Origin: an uncultured Saprospiraceae bacterium
Lineage (GTDB): Bacteria; Bacteroidota; Bacteroidia; Chitinophagales; Saprospiraceae
Length of the DNA stretch: 64,000 bases
Direction: 5' to 3'
NCBI GenBank assembly: GCA_937926205.1
Contig: CALEYL010000046.1
Location: forward strand, 1-64,000
Numbering within the stretch: the stretch's first letter is position 1; each line of letters starts with the position of its first letter. The notes beneath the pieces were generated by a model. That model did no database searches. It saw only the letters and a list, made by a program, of their open reading frames with translations, and was not told the DNA's origin. The translations under genes were made by a program, and so were the position numbers. Positions 16,299 to 26,488 of the stretch are shown here, piece after piece.

Positions 16299-18119
16299 CT
16301 AATTTGATAAAACTGCTTTCTTTTTGATTAAATAGCTATCCAACACAAGGGCATCTATTCGATTATCTTCCAATGCTTTGAACGCAGAGCTTGGAGTAGA
16401 AACAATAGGCTCTTCATGTACATTAAAGCTGGTATTCACAACAGCTCCACAACCCGTCATACGGTAAAACGCATCTATGATGTCGTAAAAATAAGGGTTG
16501 GTTTCTCTTTTTACGATCTGGGGGCGTGCCGTTCCGTCTACATGGACTACAGCCTGCAATTGCTCATGGTATTTGGGATCAACATCATAGGTGATCGTCA
16601 TATAATCGGCAGCGACATCAGATTCCTTGTAGGCAGGCATATATGTCTTTGCCATATAGTCAATTACAGACGGAGCAAATGGCATAAATTCCGTTCGGTT
16701 AAGTCGCTGATTCAACGTATCGTTAACTGTTCTGTCAAAGGTATTCAGGATCATGGAACGTTTCCCTAATGCACGAGGGCCCCATTCCATTTGGCCATGC
16801 CAAAAGCCAACGATGATATTCTCGCAAATAAGTTCAGCTATCCTTTCAGGTGCCTCATCCCCCATTTTACTGACTTCATAAATATGCAGATCTATTCCGG
16901 CAATAAAAGTTTGCAAATCATCAGAATAATCAGGGCCTAAGTAAGTATCTGTGAACTTATACTGGGTAGTCAGTAATTTGCCATGTTTAGCTGTATCGGC
17001 AAGAATCGCAGCACCAAACGATAAGCCGGAATCGCCCATCGCAGGCTGAATAAACACCCCTTCAACTGACGGATGTTCAAATAAGACCTGATTCACCCTT
17101 ACATTCGCAAAAACACCGCCTGCCAATCCAATTTTGATTGATTTTCCGGCAAACCTTTCCAGGATGACGGCATCAAGCAGTCCGTACATAACTTCTTCGG
17201 TTACCTTTTGACAGGCGTATGCAATATCTTCCCTTGAATACCCCTTTGTTTCTTCCTCTAGCCACGCATCAAGAATCAGCGAATTTTTTGCGTAATGACG
17301 ACCAGGTTCAGATTCACTGAAAAGGTTGATTTTATTTCTTAGGCCTGTGTTTTTATCTAATTGAAATTGCTTCCAAAGGATGGTAGCCTTATCAAAAGGG
17401 AATCTTGATAGTCCTGTTCCGCTTATCTGGAATAGTCCTCTGAATTTTTCGAGAAGGATACCTGGCTTACCAAACGCAGCTAATCCGGTAATTTTACCCT
17501 CGTGCCGATTCGGTCTGAATCCTAACAGCTTTGTAATTTCACTATAAAATTGTCCAACCGAAACTTCATGACCATAAGACTTGATCAATCGAAGTCCCTG
17601 ATGGACATCTGGTTCGTAAAAAGTAATGCTTTCTCCATCTCCATGCCCATCAGCGGTAACAATTAAGTCGCAAAAATAAGGAGCCGCATACCAGGCACTC
17701 GCCGCATGTGAGAGATGATGATTGTAAAATCTCACTTCAGCGTTAACAAAACCCGCTTTTTTCAGTTCGTTCCTGAATACATCAATATTTTTATCCCGTT
17801 TTTCAACATACCTGATCCCGAAAAATGCAGCTATTCTATCTACAATTTCCAGAAGCCTGAATATTTTCGTTCTGTTAAACCTATATCGAATTTCATTCTT
17901 GTTAATACTAGAAAAGAAGCTGCTCCCAAAAGCAACGATGTTTACATCTGCCGGCCTCAGTCCATATTCCTTAAACAATCGGTCTACCGCTGTCTTTGGC
18001 CACCCGAAGTCTTGTTTTACCCTGCTTGTCTTTTCTTCCTCAATTGAAGCGATGATGCGGCCATCTTTTATTAATGTACAAGCCGAATCATGACTAAAAT
18101 TTATCCCCAATATGACCAT
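16299..18119 (-). CDS. Carbamoyltransferase (NodU/CmcH/TobZ family)
   Basis: A 606-residue two-domain carbamoyltransferase. The N-terminal Kae1/YrdC-like part starts ILGINFSHDSACTLIKDG and has HHLSHAASAWYAAPY (about 137-151), the metal-binding His motif; the middle has GLAGGVFANVRVNQ, and the C-terminal part has GQMEWGPRALGKRSMI. The family uses carbamoyl phosphate and ATP to O-carbamoylate a sugar. It overlaps the upstream glycosyltransferase by 26 nt, so the two are probably translated together. It predicts an O-carbamoyl decoration on the polysaccharide. Confidence 0.93.
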   Translation of the reverse strand: MVILGINFSHDSACTLIKDGRIIASIEEEKTSRVKQDFGWPKTAVDRLFKEYGLRPADVNIVAFGSSFFSSINKNEIRYRFNRTKIFRLLEIVDRIAAFFGIRYVEKRDKNIDVFRNELKKAGFVNAEVRFYNHHLSHAASAWYAAPYFCDLIVTADGHGDGESITFYEPDVHQGLRLIKSYGHEVSVGQFYSEITKLLGFRPNRHEGKITGLAAFGKPGILLEKFRGLFQISGTGLSRFPFDKATILWKQFQLDKNTGLRNKINLFSESEPGRHYAKNSLILDAWLEEETKGYSREDIAYACQKVTEEVMYGLLDAVILERFAGKSIKIGLAGGVFANVRVNQVLFEHPSVEGVFIQPAMGDSGLSFGAAILADTAKHGKLLTTQYKFTDTYLGPDYSDDLQTFIAGIDLHIYEVSKMGDEAPERIAELICENIIVGFWHGQMEWGPRALGKRSMILNTFDRTVNDTLNQRLNRTEFMPFAPSVIDYMAKTYMPAYKESDVAADYMTITYDVDPKYHEQLQAVVHVDGTARPQIVKRETNPYFYDIIDAFYRMTGCGAVVNTSFNVHEEPIVSTPSSAFKALEDNRIDALVLDSYLIKKKAVLSN

Positions 18120-19329
18120 GCTGCAATTTACTTTGTTTAAGATAATCAGTCAGGTATTTGGTTTGAGCTTCCAGGGTGTTTTCAATCGATAATGCCCGGC
18201 CTTTAGCAATAATTTTTCGGCGCAAAGCTCCATTCTTTAACAAGAGAAGAATGCCTTCAATAATTTCTTCTACTTTTCTAGGCTCAATGAGAATGGCATT
18301 TTCACGATCATTCAGGTATTCTGGTATTGCGCCTACCCGAGACGCAATTACCGGCAGACTATTGGCCATAGCCTCCCAAATAGTTCGTGGAAATCCTTCG
18401 TGATAAGAAGGAATCAGATAGATATCAGCCATGCGATAAAATGCGTTCAACTCAGGCCCTACTTTTTTTCTACCATGAAAAACCACTTGCTTACTTACAC
18501 CTAATTTTTCAGCCTTTTGAAGCAAGGATTTCTCAACAGGTTTGTTGGCATCCGGTTCCCAGCCTACAATATTCAATACGACATCAAGCTTCATTGATAT
18601 CAATCGGGGCAAAGCCTCTATTAGCTCGTAAAGTCCTTTCAACGGGTCTATCCGCCCGGTATACAACAATTGTAAAACTTCATGTTGACAAGTATCCTCT
18701 CGCTCGAAGAAATCTTTCAGTGACAAAGTGGTCGTTCTAATCTGGAATATGGATTTGGCAAGGTGTTGGTATTTCCTGAATAATTTCGGGGAGTTTACAA
18801 CTACATCAGTGTGTTTCATTGCCTTGATAAAGATTCGATCGTTGTATGCAACATATTTCCACACCGCCCATTCCCGCATGCTTTGGGGCTTGGCATGTTG
18901 TGCTTCTTCCCCGTAATCCCCCACCACCATAAAAACAACTCTTACCTGTTTTGCATAACGGTGAAAATACGGCGCAAGAGGAGAAGGTGATCGAACAATT
19001 AAAAAATCACAATGCTCTATTTTGCGCATGGAAGCCTGGAGTATCCTTCTGTGAAATAGGTCACGATGCCAGGCAGGTGTTTTTACTCCCAAAGTAACCC
19101 AGGTAATGTTGGCGGAATTTAATTGATAATCAGCTTCTTCAACATCGTTGCTTCCCTGTTTTGATTCATGCATCAACAAATATAGAGTGCCCACGTTGTT
19201 CGCTAGCGACTCCAGAAACACGCCAAGGTAACCTGGTACAAACAAATTGCCACCCCTGACGGTAATTGGAATATGATAATAAAAGGCTAACTCCAATTTG
19301 CTTTCAATCTCGTTTGTAAACGATAGCAC
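18094..19329 (-). CDS. Glycosyltransferase family 4
   Basis: A 411-residue GT4-type enzyme. The C-terminal domain has LLYTGRIDPLKGLYELIEAL (about 220-239), VVFHGRKKV and the motif HEGFPRTIWEAMA, followed by SLPVIASRVGAIPEYL. The N-terminal domain starts LESKLELAFYYHIP and contains VRGGNLFVPGYLG. It overlaps both the polymerase-like gene (26 nt) and the carbamoyltransferase (26 nt), indicating tight coupling. The transferred sugar is unknown. Confidence 0.9.
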   Translation of the reverse strand: MLSFTNEIESKLELAFYYHIPITVRGGNLFVPGYLGVFLESLANNVGTLYLLMHESKQGSNDVEEADYQLNSANITWVTLGVKTPAWHRDLFHRRILQASMRKIEHCDFLIVRSPSPLAPYFHRYAKQVRVVFMVVGDYGEEAQHAKPQSMREWAVWKYVAYNDRIFIKAMKHTDVVVNSPKLFRKYQHLAKSIFQIRTTTLSLKDFFEREDTCQHEVLQLLYTGRIDPLKGLYELIEALPRLISMKLDVVLNIVGWEPDANKPVEKSLLQKAEKLGVSKQVVFHGRKKVGPELNAFYRMADIYLIPSYHEGFPRTIWEAMANSLPVIASRVGAIPEYLNDRENAILIEPRKVEEIIEGILLLLKNGALRRKIIAKGRALSIENTLEAQTKYLTDYLKQSKLQHGHIGDKF

Positions 19330-20566
19330 AAGCCAGTCCGATCAAAAACCATGCAAATACATTCACAATTGCAGAAATAAAATATAGGTGAACAGACATG
19401 CCAAGAACCCCCCAAAATATTGGCCTTCTATCTTCAGGCATTGAATTGATTCTTAAAAGAAAAAATAAAATTAATGAACCTAATATCAATAAGAAAGGAA
19501 CAAGCAGAAACAATCCTCCTTCAGCTAGGAGACTTATATAAGAGTTATGGGCGCTTTTCCGGTTAATATCGGCCTTGTGAATTACAAACTCTGCCCCTTC
19601 AAAATCAGAATCTATCTTTGTTGTAAAGTTCGAAAAATTATTTAGCCCAATCCCGGTATAGGGGTACTGCTCAAAAATCGTCAATCCTTTATTTACCATA
19701 GCTACTCGAGTTAGGTAGGAGGGATCCTCTTTTCGTATTTTGTCAGTTTCATAAATCATCTGGTGAATACGCTCGCTGGCACTGAAAACAAACCGTTCAA
19801 AAGGATCTGTATAAATTAGAAAGACCGAGAGTGGAACTAAACAAGCCGTCAAAAAAATGTGTCGGAAAGTAATGCGCTCTATGAAAAGTGTTCCAAGTCC
19901 ACCAAGTAACACAAGAACCATTCCTGCACGCCTTCCTTCGATCAGTAAAATAAGTACAAAAATCATCAACAAACCCAATGCCCATAGTTTTCCCCGAATT
20001 CTAAAAAGATAGTAGACAGCAATCGGCGAAAAACAAATCATCAGGAAAGCAAAGTTATTCGGAGATTGTAAAGCAAAAACAGGTATCACAACTAAAAAAT
20101 TCTGAAGAAAAAGATAATATACAATTAATATAACAGTTCCCCAAAATACTGCTTTGTATACAATATTCAAGTCTATCAAGTGTCGGTTATGTACCATAAC
20201 AATAATTAGCAAACTCCAATATAGATAATTGGGCAATACCGACAGGGCGCGTTCAACATTGTCAATAGCATAATCAGATGGGATATTAAGTACAGAGAGT
20301 AAAGCCCCAAATCCAAATATCAATGCCAACCATTGCAGGGGTTTGTTCAAAGAAACCAAGTTTTTTTTGGAATAACGAAGCAAAAAGAAAAGTAAAGCCC
20401 CAAAAATATAAATCGAGATATTTTGAATAATTATTATTGCAGGAAAAGCCATGAAAAAAACATACATAAACAATATTCTGTTCCACCTGCCTCTGAGATG
20501 AAGGTTTCGAGACTTGATAAGAGCCTCTCTCTTTTCCTCGTTCGCAATATTTACAATATTATCCAA
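19304..20566 (-). CDS. O-antigen polymerase/ligase-like membrane protein (Wzy/WaaL type)
   Basis: A 420-residue integral membrane protein with about ten hydrophobic segments and one large periplasmic loop between residues 235 and 345. The loop carries HNSYISLLAEGG, the conserved histidine region of the Wzy_C/O-antigen ligase family (PF04932), and LLIEGRRAGMVLVLLGG precedes it. It could polymerise repeat units or ligate the glycan to a lipid. Because an ABC exporter is also present, a ligase role is at least as likely as polymerase. Confidence 0.85.
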   Translation of the reverse strand: MDNIVNIANEEKREALIKSRNLHLRGRWNRILFMYVFFMAFPAIIIIQNISIYIFGALLFFLLRYSKKNLVSLNKPLQWLALIFGFGALLSVLNIPSDYAIDNVERALSVLPNYLYWSLLIIVMVHNRHLIDLNIVYKAVFWGTVILIVYYLFLQNFLVVIPVFALQSPNNFAFLMICFSPIAVYYLFRIRGKLWALGLLMIFVLILLIEGRRAGMVLVLLGGLGTLFIERITFRHIFLTACLVPLSVFLIYTDPFERFVFSASERIHQMIYETDKIRKEDPSYLTRVAMVNKGLTIFEQYPYTGIGLNNFSNFTTKIDSDFEGAEFVIHKADINRKSAHNSYISLLAEGGLFLLVPFLLILGSLILFFLLRINSMPEDRRPIFWGVLGMSVHLYFISAIVNVFAWFLIGLACAIVYKRD

Positions 20567-20620
20567 ACTGTATTTAAGTTATCAAAAATAACAACAAGTG
20601 TTTCGAAGCAATTATGTCTG

Positions 20621-21661
20621 TTATTCCAAATAGTTATCTTTGAATGGACGTACCAAATACACACCAATTTGTCCAAGAAGTAAAACCACTAAAAGCATCC
20701 AGGAGTAACGGCTTCTCAGCATTATAGAAGGATAAGCCGCCCACCCTAAATAAAAAACCCGTCTGGCCATAGCGGGTTGGCCCCGCTTGATCAGGCCGAA
20801 GGAATATTTTTGGATGCTGTTCAATACAAAAGACCTTTTAACCTCTTCTGAACTAAGGTTTGCTTTTTCCAGCATCAGTGTACTGATTTCAAAGCTACTC
20901 CGGTATTCGTCGATATAAAACTTCAAGGCGCCACTTTCCTTTTGCTGAGCTGTTTGATTGTTATCGTGCCACCGGTATTTAAACAACTGCTTGTCAATAA
21001 AATAAACAAAATCAACTTGAGCAAGCAAGCGCCAATGAAACCATTTATCAGGATTCATCATGCGACTACCTCCATAACCACCAGCTGTAGCATAGTCTTC
21101 TGAGTTGTAGCAGGCAGATACGAACATAAAAGGTCCATAAAAGGAAAGCAGGCACCTTCTTAACATTTCTCCGGAAGCCACTTTGTAGATATCACATCCA
21201 AATTTTTCTGATAAAGCCTCTTCTTTATCACTTGTTATCCAAAGTTTTGAATTGGGTCTTCCCATTTCAAGGAAGTTACCTGTTGAATCTACCTTGGTTG
21301 TTGATGCACTAAACGCGACTTTTTCATGACCTACTGCCTCAATAAATCTTGCATAAAATGCAAGAGCGCCAGGATTTAACAAGTCGTCGGAAGATACAAG
21401 CAGGTGGTATTGTCCGCTGGCCTTAGAAGAAACTGCATCGAGATTACCTGCAAACCCAAGGTTTGATACATTTTGATAGGCATGTACACGCTTATCTTTT
21501 TGAACATATTCCTGTATCACTTCCCAGGAGTTGTCAGTACTTCTGTTATCAGAAATAATCACTTCCAAATTGTCATAATCCTGTTCAACTACACTTTTGA
21601 TGGTTTCGCCAATATACTGGCCATAGTTGTAGTTAGGAATACAAATAGAAAACTTAGTCAT
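20621..21661 (-). CDS. Glycosyltransferase family 2 with C-terminal membrane anchor
   Basis: A 346-residue GT-A enzyme. The N-terminus FSICIPNYNYGQYIGE, then SDNRSTDNSW (about 36-45) and VSSDDLLNPGA (metal-binding DD near residue 92) define GT2. The last 45 residues contain WMLLVVLLLGQIGVYLV, a hydrophobic segment that could anchor the protein. It is followed by the polymerase-like gene 55 bp downstream. It is a probable repeat-unit transferase; the specificity is unknown. Confidence 0.9.
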   Translation of the reverse strand: MTKFSICIPNYNYGQYIGETIKSVVEQDYDNLEVIISDNRSTDNSWEVIQEYVQKDKRVHAYQNVSNLGFAGNLDAVSSKASGQYHLLVSSDDLLNPGALAFYARFIEAVGHEKVAFSASTTKVDSTGNFLEMGRPNSKLWITSDKEEALSEKFGCDIYKVASGEMLRRCLLSFYGPFMFVSACYNSEDYATAGGYGGSRMMNPDKWFHWRLLAQVDFVYFIDKQLFKYRWHDNNQTAQQKESGALKFYIDEYRSSFEISTLMLEKANLSSEEVKRSFVLNSIQKYSFGLIKRGQPAMARRVFYLGWAAYPSIMLRSRYSWMLLVVLLLGQIGVYLVRPFKDNYLE

Positions 21662-21670
21662 TGTAGTGTT

Positions 21671-22747
21671 TCAAATTTCATCATAATCAGTTCCCAAAGA
21701 TTCTTTCAAAATCTCTCTGAGATCTTCAGAATCTCTTCTGAGATTGATCGCATCACAACTTTTGTATGGATTAGACCGGCTATAGTCATTAATGATGATT
21801 CTTTTCGCATGGTAAAGACCCATTAATAGATGGTCGTATGGGATGTGATCCCTCTTTAATTGATTAATGGTTGCTTCTCTGAATTTTTCAGGCCTTGAAG
21901 TCGTAAGAATAATCTGGAATTTTCCCGTTGAATAAAGCGTCCTTATGATATCCACATTATCTTCTAATATTTCACTTTCACCAATATAAGGCGGAAAGTG
22001 AGCTGAAGCATTTTTCACCAAAGTCCCGTCTACATCGATAAACAAGGTTGCATAAGAACGTTTAAACCGATCCCAGTCTTCCAGCGTACCCCAGTCTTTG
22101 TAATTTTCAATAAGCTGTGCATGGAATTTTTTATCCCCAAGGATCATTTGGAATATCACATTGCTTAAGTAAATTTCTTGATTGGATTTTATTTCAGATA
22201 AATAATGAATAAAATCATCAGCTTCAGCAAAACCATATCCCCCTACACAAAACTGTGAGCTAATGACATTTTTTTCAATAATATTACTGATGTAACCTTG
22301 CTCATCTAATTCTATATAGCTTTTGTTTCTGGGGCGTATCAACCCGGACAAATTCAGATCAGAATAACATACCGAATTGTCACCTTGGTATTCTGCCTGA
22401 AAATAGTTGTCAGAATCTTTTACAAAGATAGGGCCTTTAATATCCAATCTCTTAATAGCCTGCAAAACTGTTTCAGATTGATGGGCAGTAGGTTTATCAA
22501 GGTATACAATTTCGTATTTGCCAGCAATTAAAGAGCCGTCTAGTTCTTCTCTGAACCCTTTCGTAAAGGAAAATGTAACCTCATGTTCCATGAGGCAAAC
22601 AAAAACAATGCGTTCAAAGTCCTCTAAGTTCAGTCCAGAAATGGCTTCTAGTACCATGAATTTTCCATTCGGATGAGTCAACATCCATTTGGGTTTCATA
22701 TTTGGGAAACGACTGGAACTTCCAGCCATTGGAACAATCAAATTCAT
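21671..22747 (-). CDS. Nucleotidyltransferase-HAD fusion protein
   Basis: A 358-residue two-domain protein. Residues 1-230 are a sugar-phosphate nucleotidyltransferase: PMAGSSSRFPN (6-16) with VKDSDNYF as the metal site and GGYGFAEADDF. Residues 235-358 are a HAD-type phosphatase: FIDVDGTLV (first Asp motif), LTTSRPEKFRE (second motif) and IINDYSRSNPY. The fusion, next to a small-molecule kinase-like gene that overlaps by 4 nt, suggests one enzyme set activating a phosphorylated precursor (for example a sugar or choline-like head group) to an NDP form. The substrate is not identifiable by eye. Confidence 0.8.
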   Translation of the reverse strand: MNLIVPMAGSSSRFPNMKPKWMLTHPNGKFMVLEAISGLNLEDFERIVFVCLMEHEVTFSFTKGFREELDGSLIAGKYEIVYLDKPTAHQSETVLQAIKRLDIKGPIFVKDSDNYFQAEYQGDNSVCYSDLNLSGLIRPRNKSYIELDEQGYISNIIEKNVISSQFCVGGYGFAEADDFIHYLSEIKSNQEIYLSNVIFQMILGDKKFHAQLIENYKDWGTLEDWDRFKRSYATLFIDVDGTLVKNASAHFPPYIGESEILEDNVDIIRTLYSTGKFQIILTTSRPEKFREATINQLKRDHIPYDHLLMGLYHAKRIIINDYSRSNPYKSCDAINLRRDSEDLREILKESLGTDYDEI

Positions 22748-23682
22748 GGTAACAAACAGTTTAAATGGTTCTGCAAAAAACGAATATCTTTTTGATCCTT
22801 TGAGTAAGGTAATATTCGGGCAAGGTTAAAAATGGTGAGGTAATGCTCCCATACATGAATAACACGGTCTTCTTTAAATGTTTGAAGAAGCATTTTGTCT
22901 ATATAATCCAGTACCTGAATAAGTTTAGTACTATATTGATTGTTTTCATTCTCAATATGCATCGTCCATTTATAAAAAGTATCCTGCCTGATTTTAACAT
23001 AATCAATGACAGGTGATTCAATAAAAGAATCCAGTAAATCAAATACGCAGATTTGCTCATTTTTTAAAAACAGCATATTTGATAAAGTAAAATCGCCATG
23101 ACAGGTACCAACATAGAGTTTTCCAATAGGTATGTTTGATAAATAGGCTATTACTTTTTTCACAAGCCCTGAATCTAATCCATTTGTATTCATTAAGCTT
23201 GCCATTAGTTGATGCAGTTTCTCCTGAATAATATCATGTGGAGCTTCTACCAAACTGGCATGGAGTATGCTTTTATTGAAGTATTGAATAATTTCTGTAA
23301 TAAAATGATCCAACTGTTTTTTGTTGAGTTTTATCAGCCAGGACGAATATTTTTCTCCACTGATAAAATCCATATCAAACCAGTAAATTCCATGGTCAAT
23401 ACCTTCATCATAAACAGTAGGAGTAAAAAAAGATAAGTCTCTTAATTCAGGTCCGGGAAATAAACACTGCTTGTTTTTTTGCCGTTCCAGGCGTTGGTTG
23501 TAGGAAACCGTTGATGCAAATTTCCGTACGAATAACCGATCGCCTTTTTCAAATATTTCAATCCGGCACCCTGAGCGCCCCTCAATTTTCATCAGATTTC
23601 CTGATGCCGCTAATCGATTGTTTTCAGAGAAACTTGATACCAAAATTGTTTTTTTATCTCCCTGGATATACGTAATCTCCAT
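22744..23682 (-). CDS. Aminoglycoside/choline kinase-like phosphotransferase
   Basis: A 312-residue protein of the APH/choline kinase fold. The catalytic loop is TCHGDFTLSNMLFL (about 195-208), and the metal-binding DFG-equivalent is VFDLLDSFIESPVIDYVKI. The N-terminal lobe is divergent (GNLMKIEGRSGCRIEIFEKG). It likely phosphorylates a small polar molecule that the overlapping nucleotidyltransferase-HAD protein then activates, by analogy with LicA/LicC. This pairing is inferred. Confidence 0.75.
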   Translation of the reverse strand: MEITYIQGDKKTILVSSFSENNRLAASGNLMKIEGRSGCRIEIFEKGDRLFVRKFASTVSYNQRLERQKNKQCLFPGPELRDLSFFTPTVYDEGIDHGIYWFDMDFISGEKYSSWLIKLNKKQLDHFITEIIQYFNKSILHASLVEAPHDIIQEKLHQLMASLMNTNGLDSGLVKKVIAYLSNIPIGKLYVGTCHGDFTLSNMLFLKNEQICVFDLLDSFIESPVIDYVKIRQDTFYKWTMHIENENNQYSTKLIQVLDYIDKMLLQTFKEDRVIHVWEHYLTIFNLARILPYSKDQKDIRFLQNHLNCLLP

Positions 23683-23687
23683 TCAAT

Positions 23688-24905
23688 TCATTGGGCTTGG
23701 CTCTCTGCATTCGACAAAGCTTTGTAAATTGCTTGTACTTTATTTGAATTAATTTCAGGGTTAAAATTTTTCAAGGCATAATCGTACCCGTTTTCTGATA
23801 ACCGCACCCGCATTTCCGGATCATCTACCAATCTGGATACCGCATTGATTAACCCACTTAGGTTTTTCATGGGGGCCACCAAGCCCGTTTCTTCATTAAG
23901 AATAACCCGGCTTTTACCACTATGCCCCGAAGTAACAACAACAGGCGTTTTGACTGCCATAGCTTCAAAAGGCTGGCGCCCCAAAACCCCAAGTCGGGTA
24001 CAGACAACCAATATATCCATTGCAGCAATGATCGGTAAAATTACTTTTTGAAAACCAAGTACCAATAATTTGTCTTTCAATAAAGGGTGCGCCTGAAATG
24101 CGTCCAGTCTGGCCTTTGGGTTTTCTAATTTCCGAAGCCCCCATCTCACCAGGCGGCCAGGATTAACTGGTGCATTGGGCAAGTTCCCGGCCATGACAAA
24201 ACGGAGTTTTTTATCCGGATAATTTTCACATAAAGCAATTGCCATGTTTAAAAAATCCCATGCGCCCTTGGCTCCTGAAATATTAGCCGCATAACCAATG
24301 ACAATTTCATCTTCCTGGATACCCCACTCGGCACGAACGGTTTCCTTCTGGACGATGGCCTGCTCTGTTTCAGTTAAATTGACCGTGTTGAAAATGATAG
24401 ACAAGCGTTTATCTTTTACAAATCCATCAATTTCATCTTCACTAATGGCAATGAGGGCACTGGCATATTTTTGAATACAGATAATGGATAAGAATTTCGT
24501 TACTGGAGAATAAGTTGGGAAATAAGAACTTCTCAGATGTTGTACGATTGGAATCCCGGAATTTCTCAAAGATACCCCCGCCTGCATTGTGGCCTTGTCA
24601 TTTAGATGAATGATATCAGGCTCTAAATCAAGGATATGTTTTCGAAGTAATTTATCAGGAAGAGCTGCTTTTAACTGCAAAAAAGCATGTTTTTGATACC
24701 AATTTGGACCGGGGAAGGTCCAAAACCGGATGAACCTACATATGCTGGTTGAGATTCCTTCCGCTTCCAATAATGTTTGATAGGGTCCCGGTTCCGCCAG
24801 AACAACATGAACGTCAAACTTTCCTTTATATCCGCGAATCAGATTAAGCAGGCTGAATGCTGAGCCGGTAAGAAGGCCATCCTGATGAACAAAAACTATC
24901 TTCAA
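23688..24905 (-). CDS. Glycosyltransferase family 4
   Basis: A 405-residue GT4 enzyme. N-terminal VFVHQDGLLTGSAFSLLNLI with the acceptor domain; C-terminal GYAANISGAKGAWDFLNMAI, FVMAGNLPNAPVNPGR, GFQKVILPIIAAMDILV and TRLGVLGRQPFEAMAVKTP, the E-x7-E region. It stands 5 bp from the phosphotransferase start. The sugar is unknown. Confidence 0.88.
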   Translation of the reverse strand: MKIVFVHQDGLLTGSAFSLLNLIRGYKGKFDVHVVLAEPGPYQTLLEAEGISTSICRFIRFWTFPGPNWYQKHAFLQLKAALPDKLLRKHILDLEPDIIHLNDKATMQAGVSLRNSGIPIVQHLRSSYFPTYSPVTKFLSIICIQKYASALIAISEDEIDGFVKDKRLSIIFNTVNLTETEQAIVQKETVRAEWGIQEDEIVIGYAANISGAKGAWDFLNMAIALCENYPDKKLRFVMAGNLPNAPVNPGRLVRWGLRKLENPKARLDAFQAHPLLKDKLLVLGFQKVILPIIAAMDILVVCTRLGVLGRQPFEAMAVKTPVVVTSGHSGKSRVILNEETGLVAPMKNLSGLINAVSRLVDDPEMRVRLSENGYDYALKNFNPEINSNKVQAIYKALSNAESQAQ

Positions 24906-24983
24906 TCCTGATTATTTTCTTCCAAGATTAAAGCATTTATGAAACCATCGTTTTTGTTCATTATTCGGTTTCTTAGTAATAAA

Positions 24984-26456
24984 TTATTGGTCTGATTCTA
25001 TATACTGAACGATCCTTTCAGAAGCAGATGCTCCGGATTTATAAAAGAATTGGGAGGCATAGATGGCAGCTTTTTTGCTGGTACTTTTGTATACTTCAGG
25101 CTTTTTTACAATATTTTCTACAGAAACCTCAAGTTGTTGGGTATTCGTAACATGAATGGTAGATCCAAGGTCAATAAAATCTACCATTTTATATTCTTTC
25201 ATAAAATCCATCGTAATAACTGGAATCCCTATGGCCATTGCTTCAACAGCGACTGTAGAAGTTCCAGTTAGGAGAACTGTTGCTCCCTGTAACCATTGAA
25301 AAATAGATTTTGGGAATCCAATTTCGTTGTGCTTTACAATATGAATCTTATGGTCACTATATCGATTTAAAACTTCTTTGTAGTTTTCAATTTGATCTTT
25401 CCTGTGCATTTTGATGACCCATTGAACTTCCGGATATTTTGCAGCTATCGCAAACAGGTTTTCTAAAATTACTTGAAAATGGGCATATGACGTGGAATGC
25501 CCCGGACCTGACATAGCAATTAAAAAGTAAGGCTTCGACTCTGTAAGTAATATATTTTTCTTTAAAAGGGGATGGATGTTTTTATTAGAATATTCGATCT
25601 GGTCTAAGTAAGGAGCCCCGGTAACAACTAATTGGCTTGCCGGTGTTCCTTTAGAAATCAAGTCTTTTTTTGCGGCCTCACCAAACAAATAAAAATGATC
25701 TACAATATGCATTGTATCCAATGGTTCACCTGTGATGCTTCCATGCATAATACAGTTGGTAGAAATCTTTCTATCTTTAGCTAACAAAGTTAAAAGCCGT
25801 CCTTCATAGGTAATATCATATCCAGCTACAATTGCAACAGGTTTTACAAGATCCATGATTTCAATTAACTGGTGGGACAGGCTCCATGCATTGCTTTCAT
25901 GTATTTGGAGTAACAAATGTATTTTCTTCAAAGGAAGCCTTCCCTGATTAACCAATTCATAATCAGTAAGCACTTGACGTTGTAGTAAATGCAACTCCTT
26001 AAACTCCTGTTCATTTTTTATTCTTCTAAATGAGGCGGTAAAAATTATTGGATATTGTTGCTTAAGAGATCGAAAAATGTGAATCCGATTTGTTACAATT
26101 AAGAACGGCTTTCTTTTTTTTAAGAAAATTTCCCAAACAGGTTTAAACTGAATAATGTGGGTTGGCTCAACAGGAAAAAATAACACAGGCCCTTTAAGTG
26201 AATACTTATTGATACTTGCTCTATAAATCAATTGATCCCTTATACTTTTTATTCTTCGCTTCAGCAACTGCACATAATTATTTTCTTTAGCTATACTTAT
26301 CTGTTCCCCATCTCTATTAAATATCGATTCATTCAATATCCCAAGGTATAGTGGTGATACCAAAACCTGAAAAGGGTTATATCGTTTCCCCACAAAGTAG
26401 GCTTCTGAGTACTGTATCAAATCTTTTATATGATGAAATAATTCAAAACGATCCAT
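24984..26456 (-). CDS. GT-B-like surface carbohydrate biosynthesis protein
   Basis: A 490-residue soluble protein without a close family recognised by eye. The C-terminal half looks like a GT-B donor domain: GAPYLDQIEYSN, FLIAMSGPGHSTSYAHFQ, VQWVIKMHRKDQIENY and TSTVAVEAMAIGIPVITMD. This resembles capsule glycosyltransferases of the CDP-glycerol transferase/polysialyltransferase type. It lies next to the CMP-sugar and amidination genes, so it is a candidate transferase for the nonulosonic acid, but this is inference only. Confidence 0.55.
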   Translation of the reverse strand: MDRFELFHHIKDLIQYSEAYFVGKRYNPFQVLVSPLYLGILNESIFNRDGEQISIAKENNYVQLLKRRIKSIRDQLIYRASINKYSLKGPVLFFPVEPTHIIQFKPVWEIFLKKRKPFLIVTNRIHIFRSLKQQYPIIFTASFRRIKNEQEFKELHLLQRQVLTDYELVNQGRLPLKKIHLLLQIHESNAWSLSHQLIEIMDLVKPVAIVAGYDITYEGRLLTLLAKDRKISTNCIMHGSITGEPLDTMHIVDHFYLFGEAAKKDLISKGTPASQLVVTGAPYLDQIEYSNKNIHPLLKKNILLTESKPYFLIAMSGPGHSTSYAHFQVILENLFAIAAKYPEVQWVIKMHRKDQIENYKEVLNRYSDHKIHIVKHNEIGFPKSIFQWLQGATVLLTGTSTVAVEAMAIGIPVITMDFMKEYKMVDFIDLGSTIHVTNTQQLEVSVENIVKKPEVYKSTSKKAAIYASQFFYKSGASASERIVQYIESDQ

Positions 26457-26488
26457 TGCTCATAATATTTATAAACTCATATCCTCTC

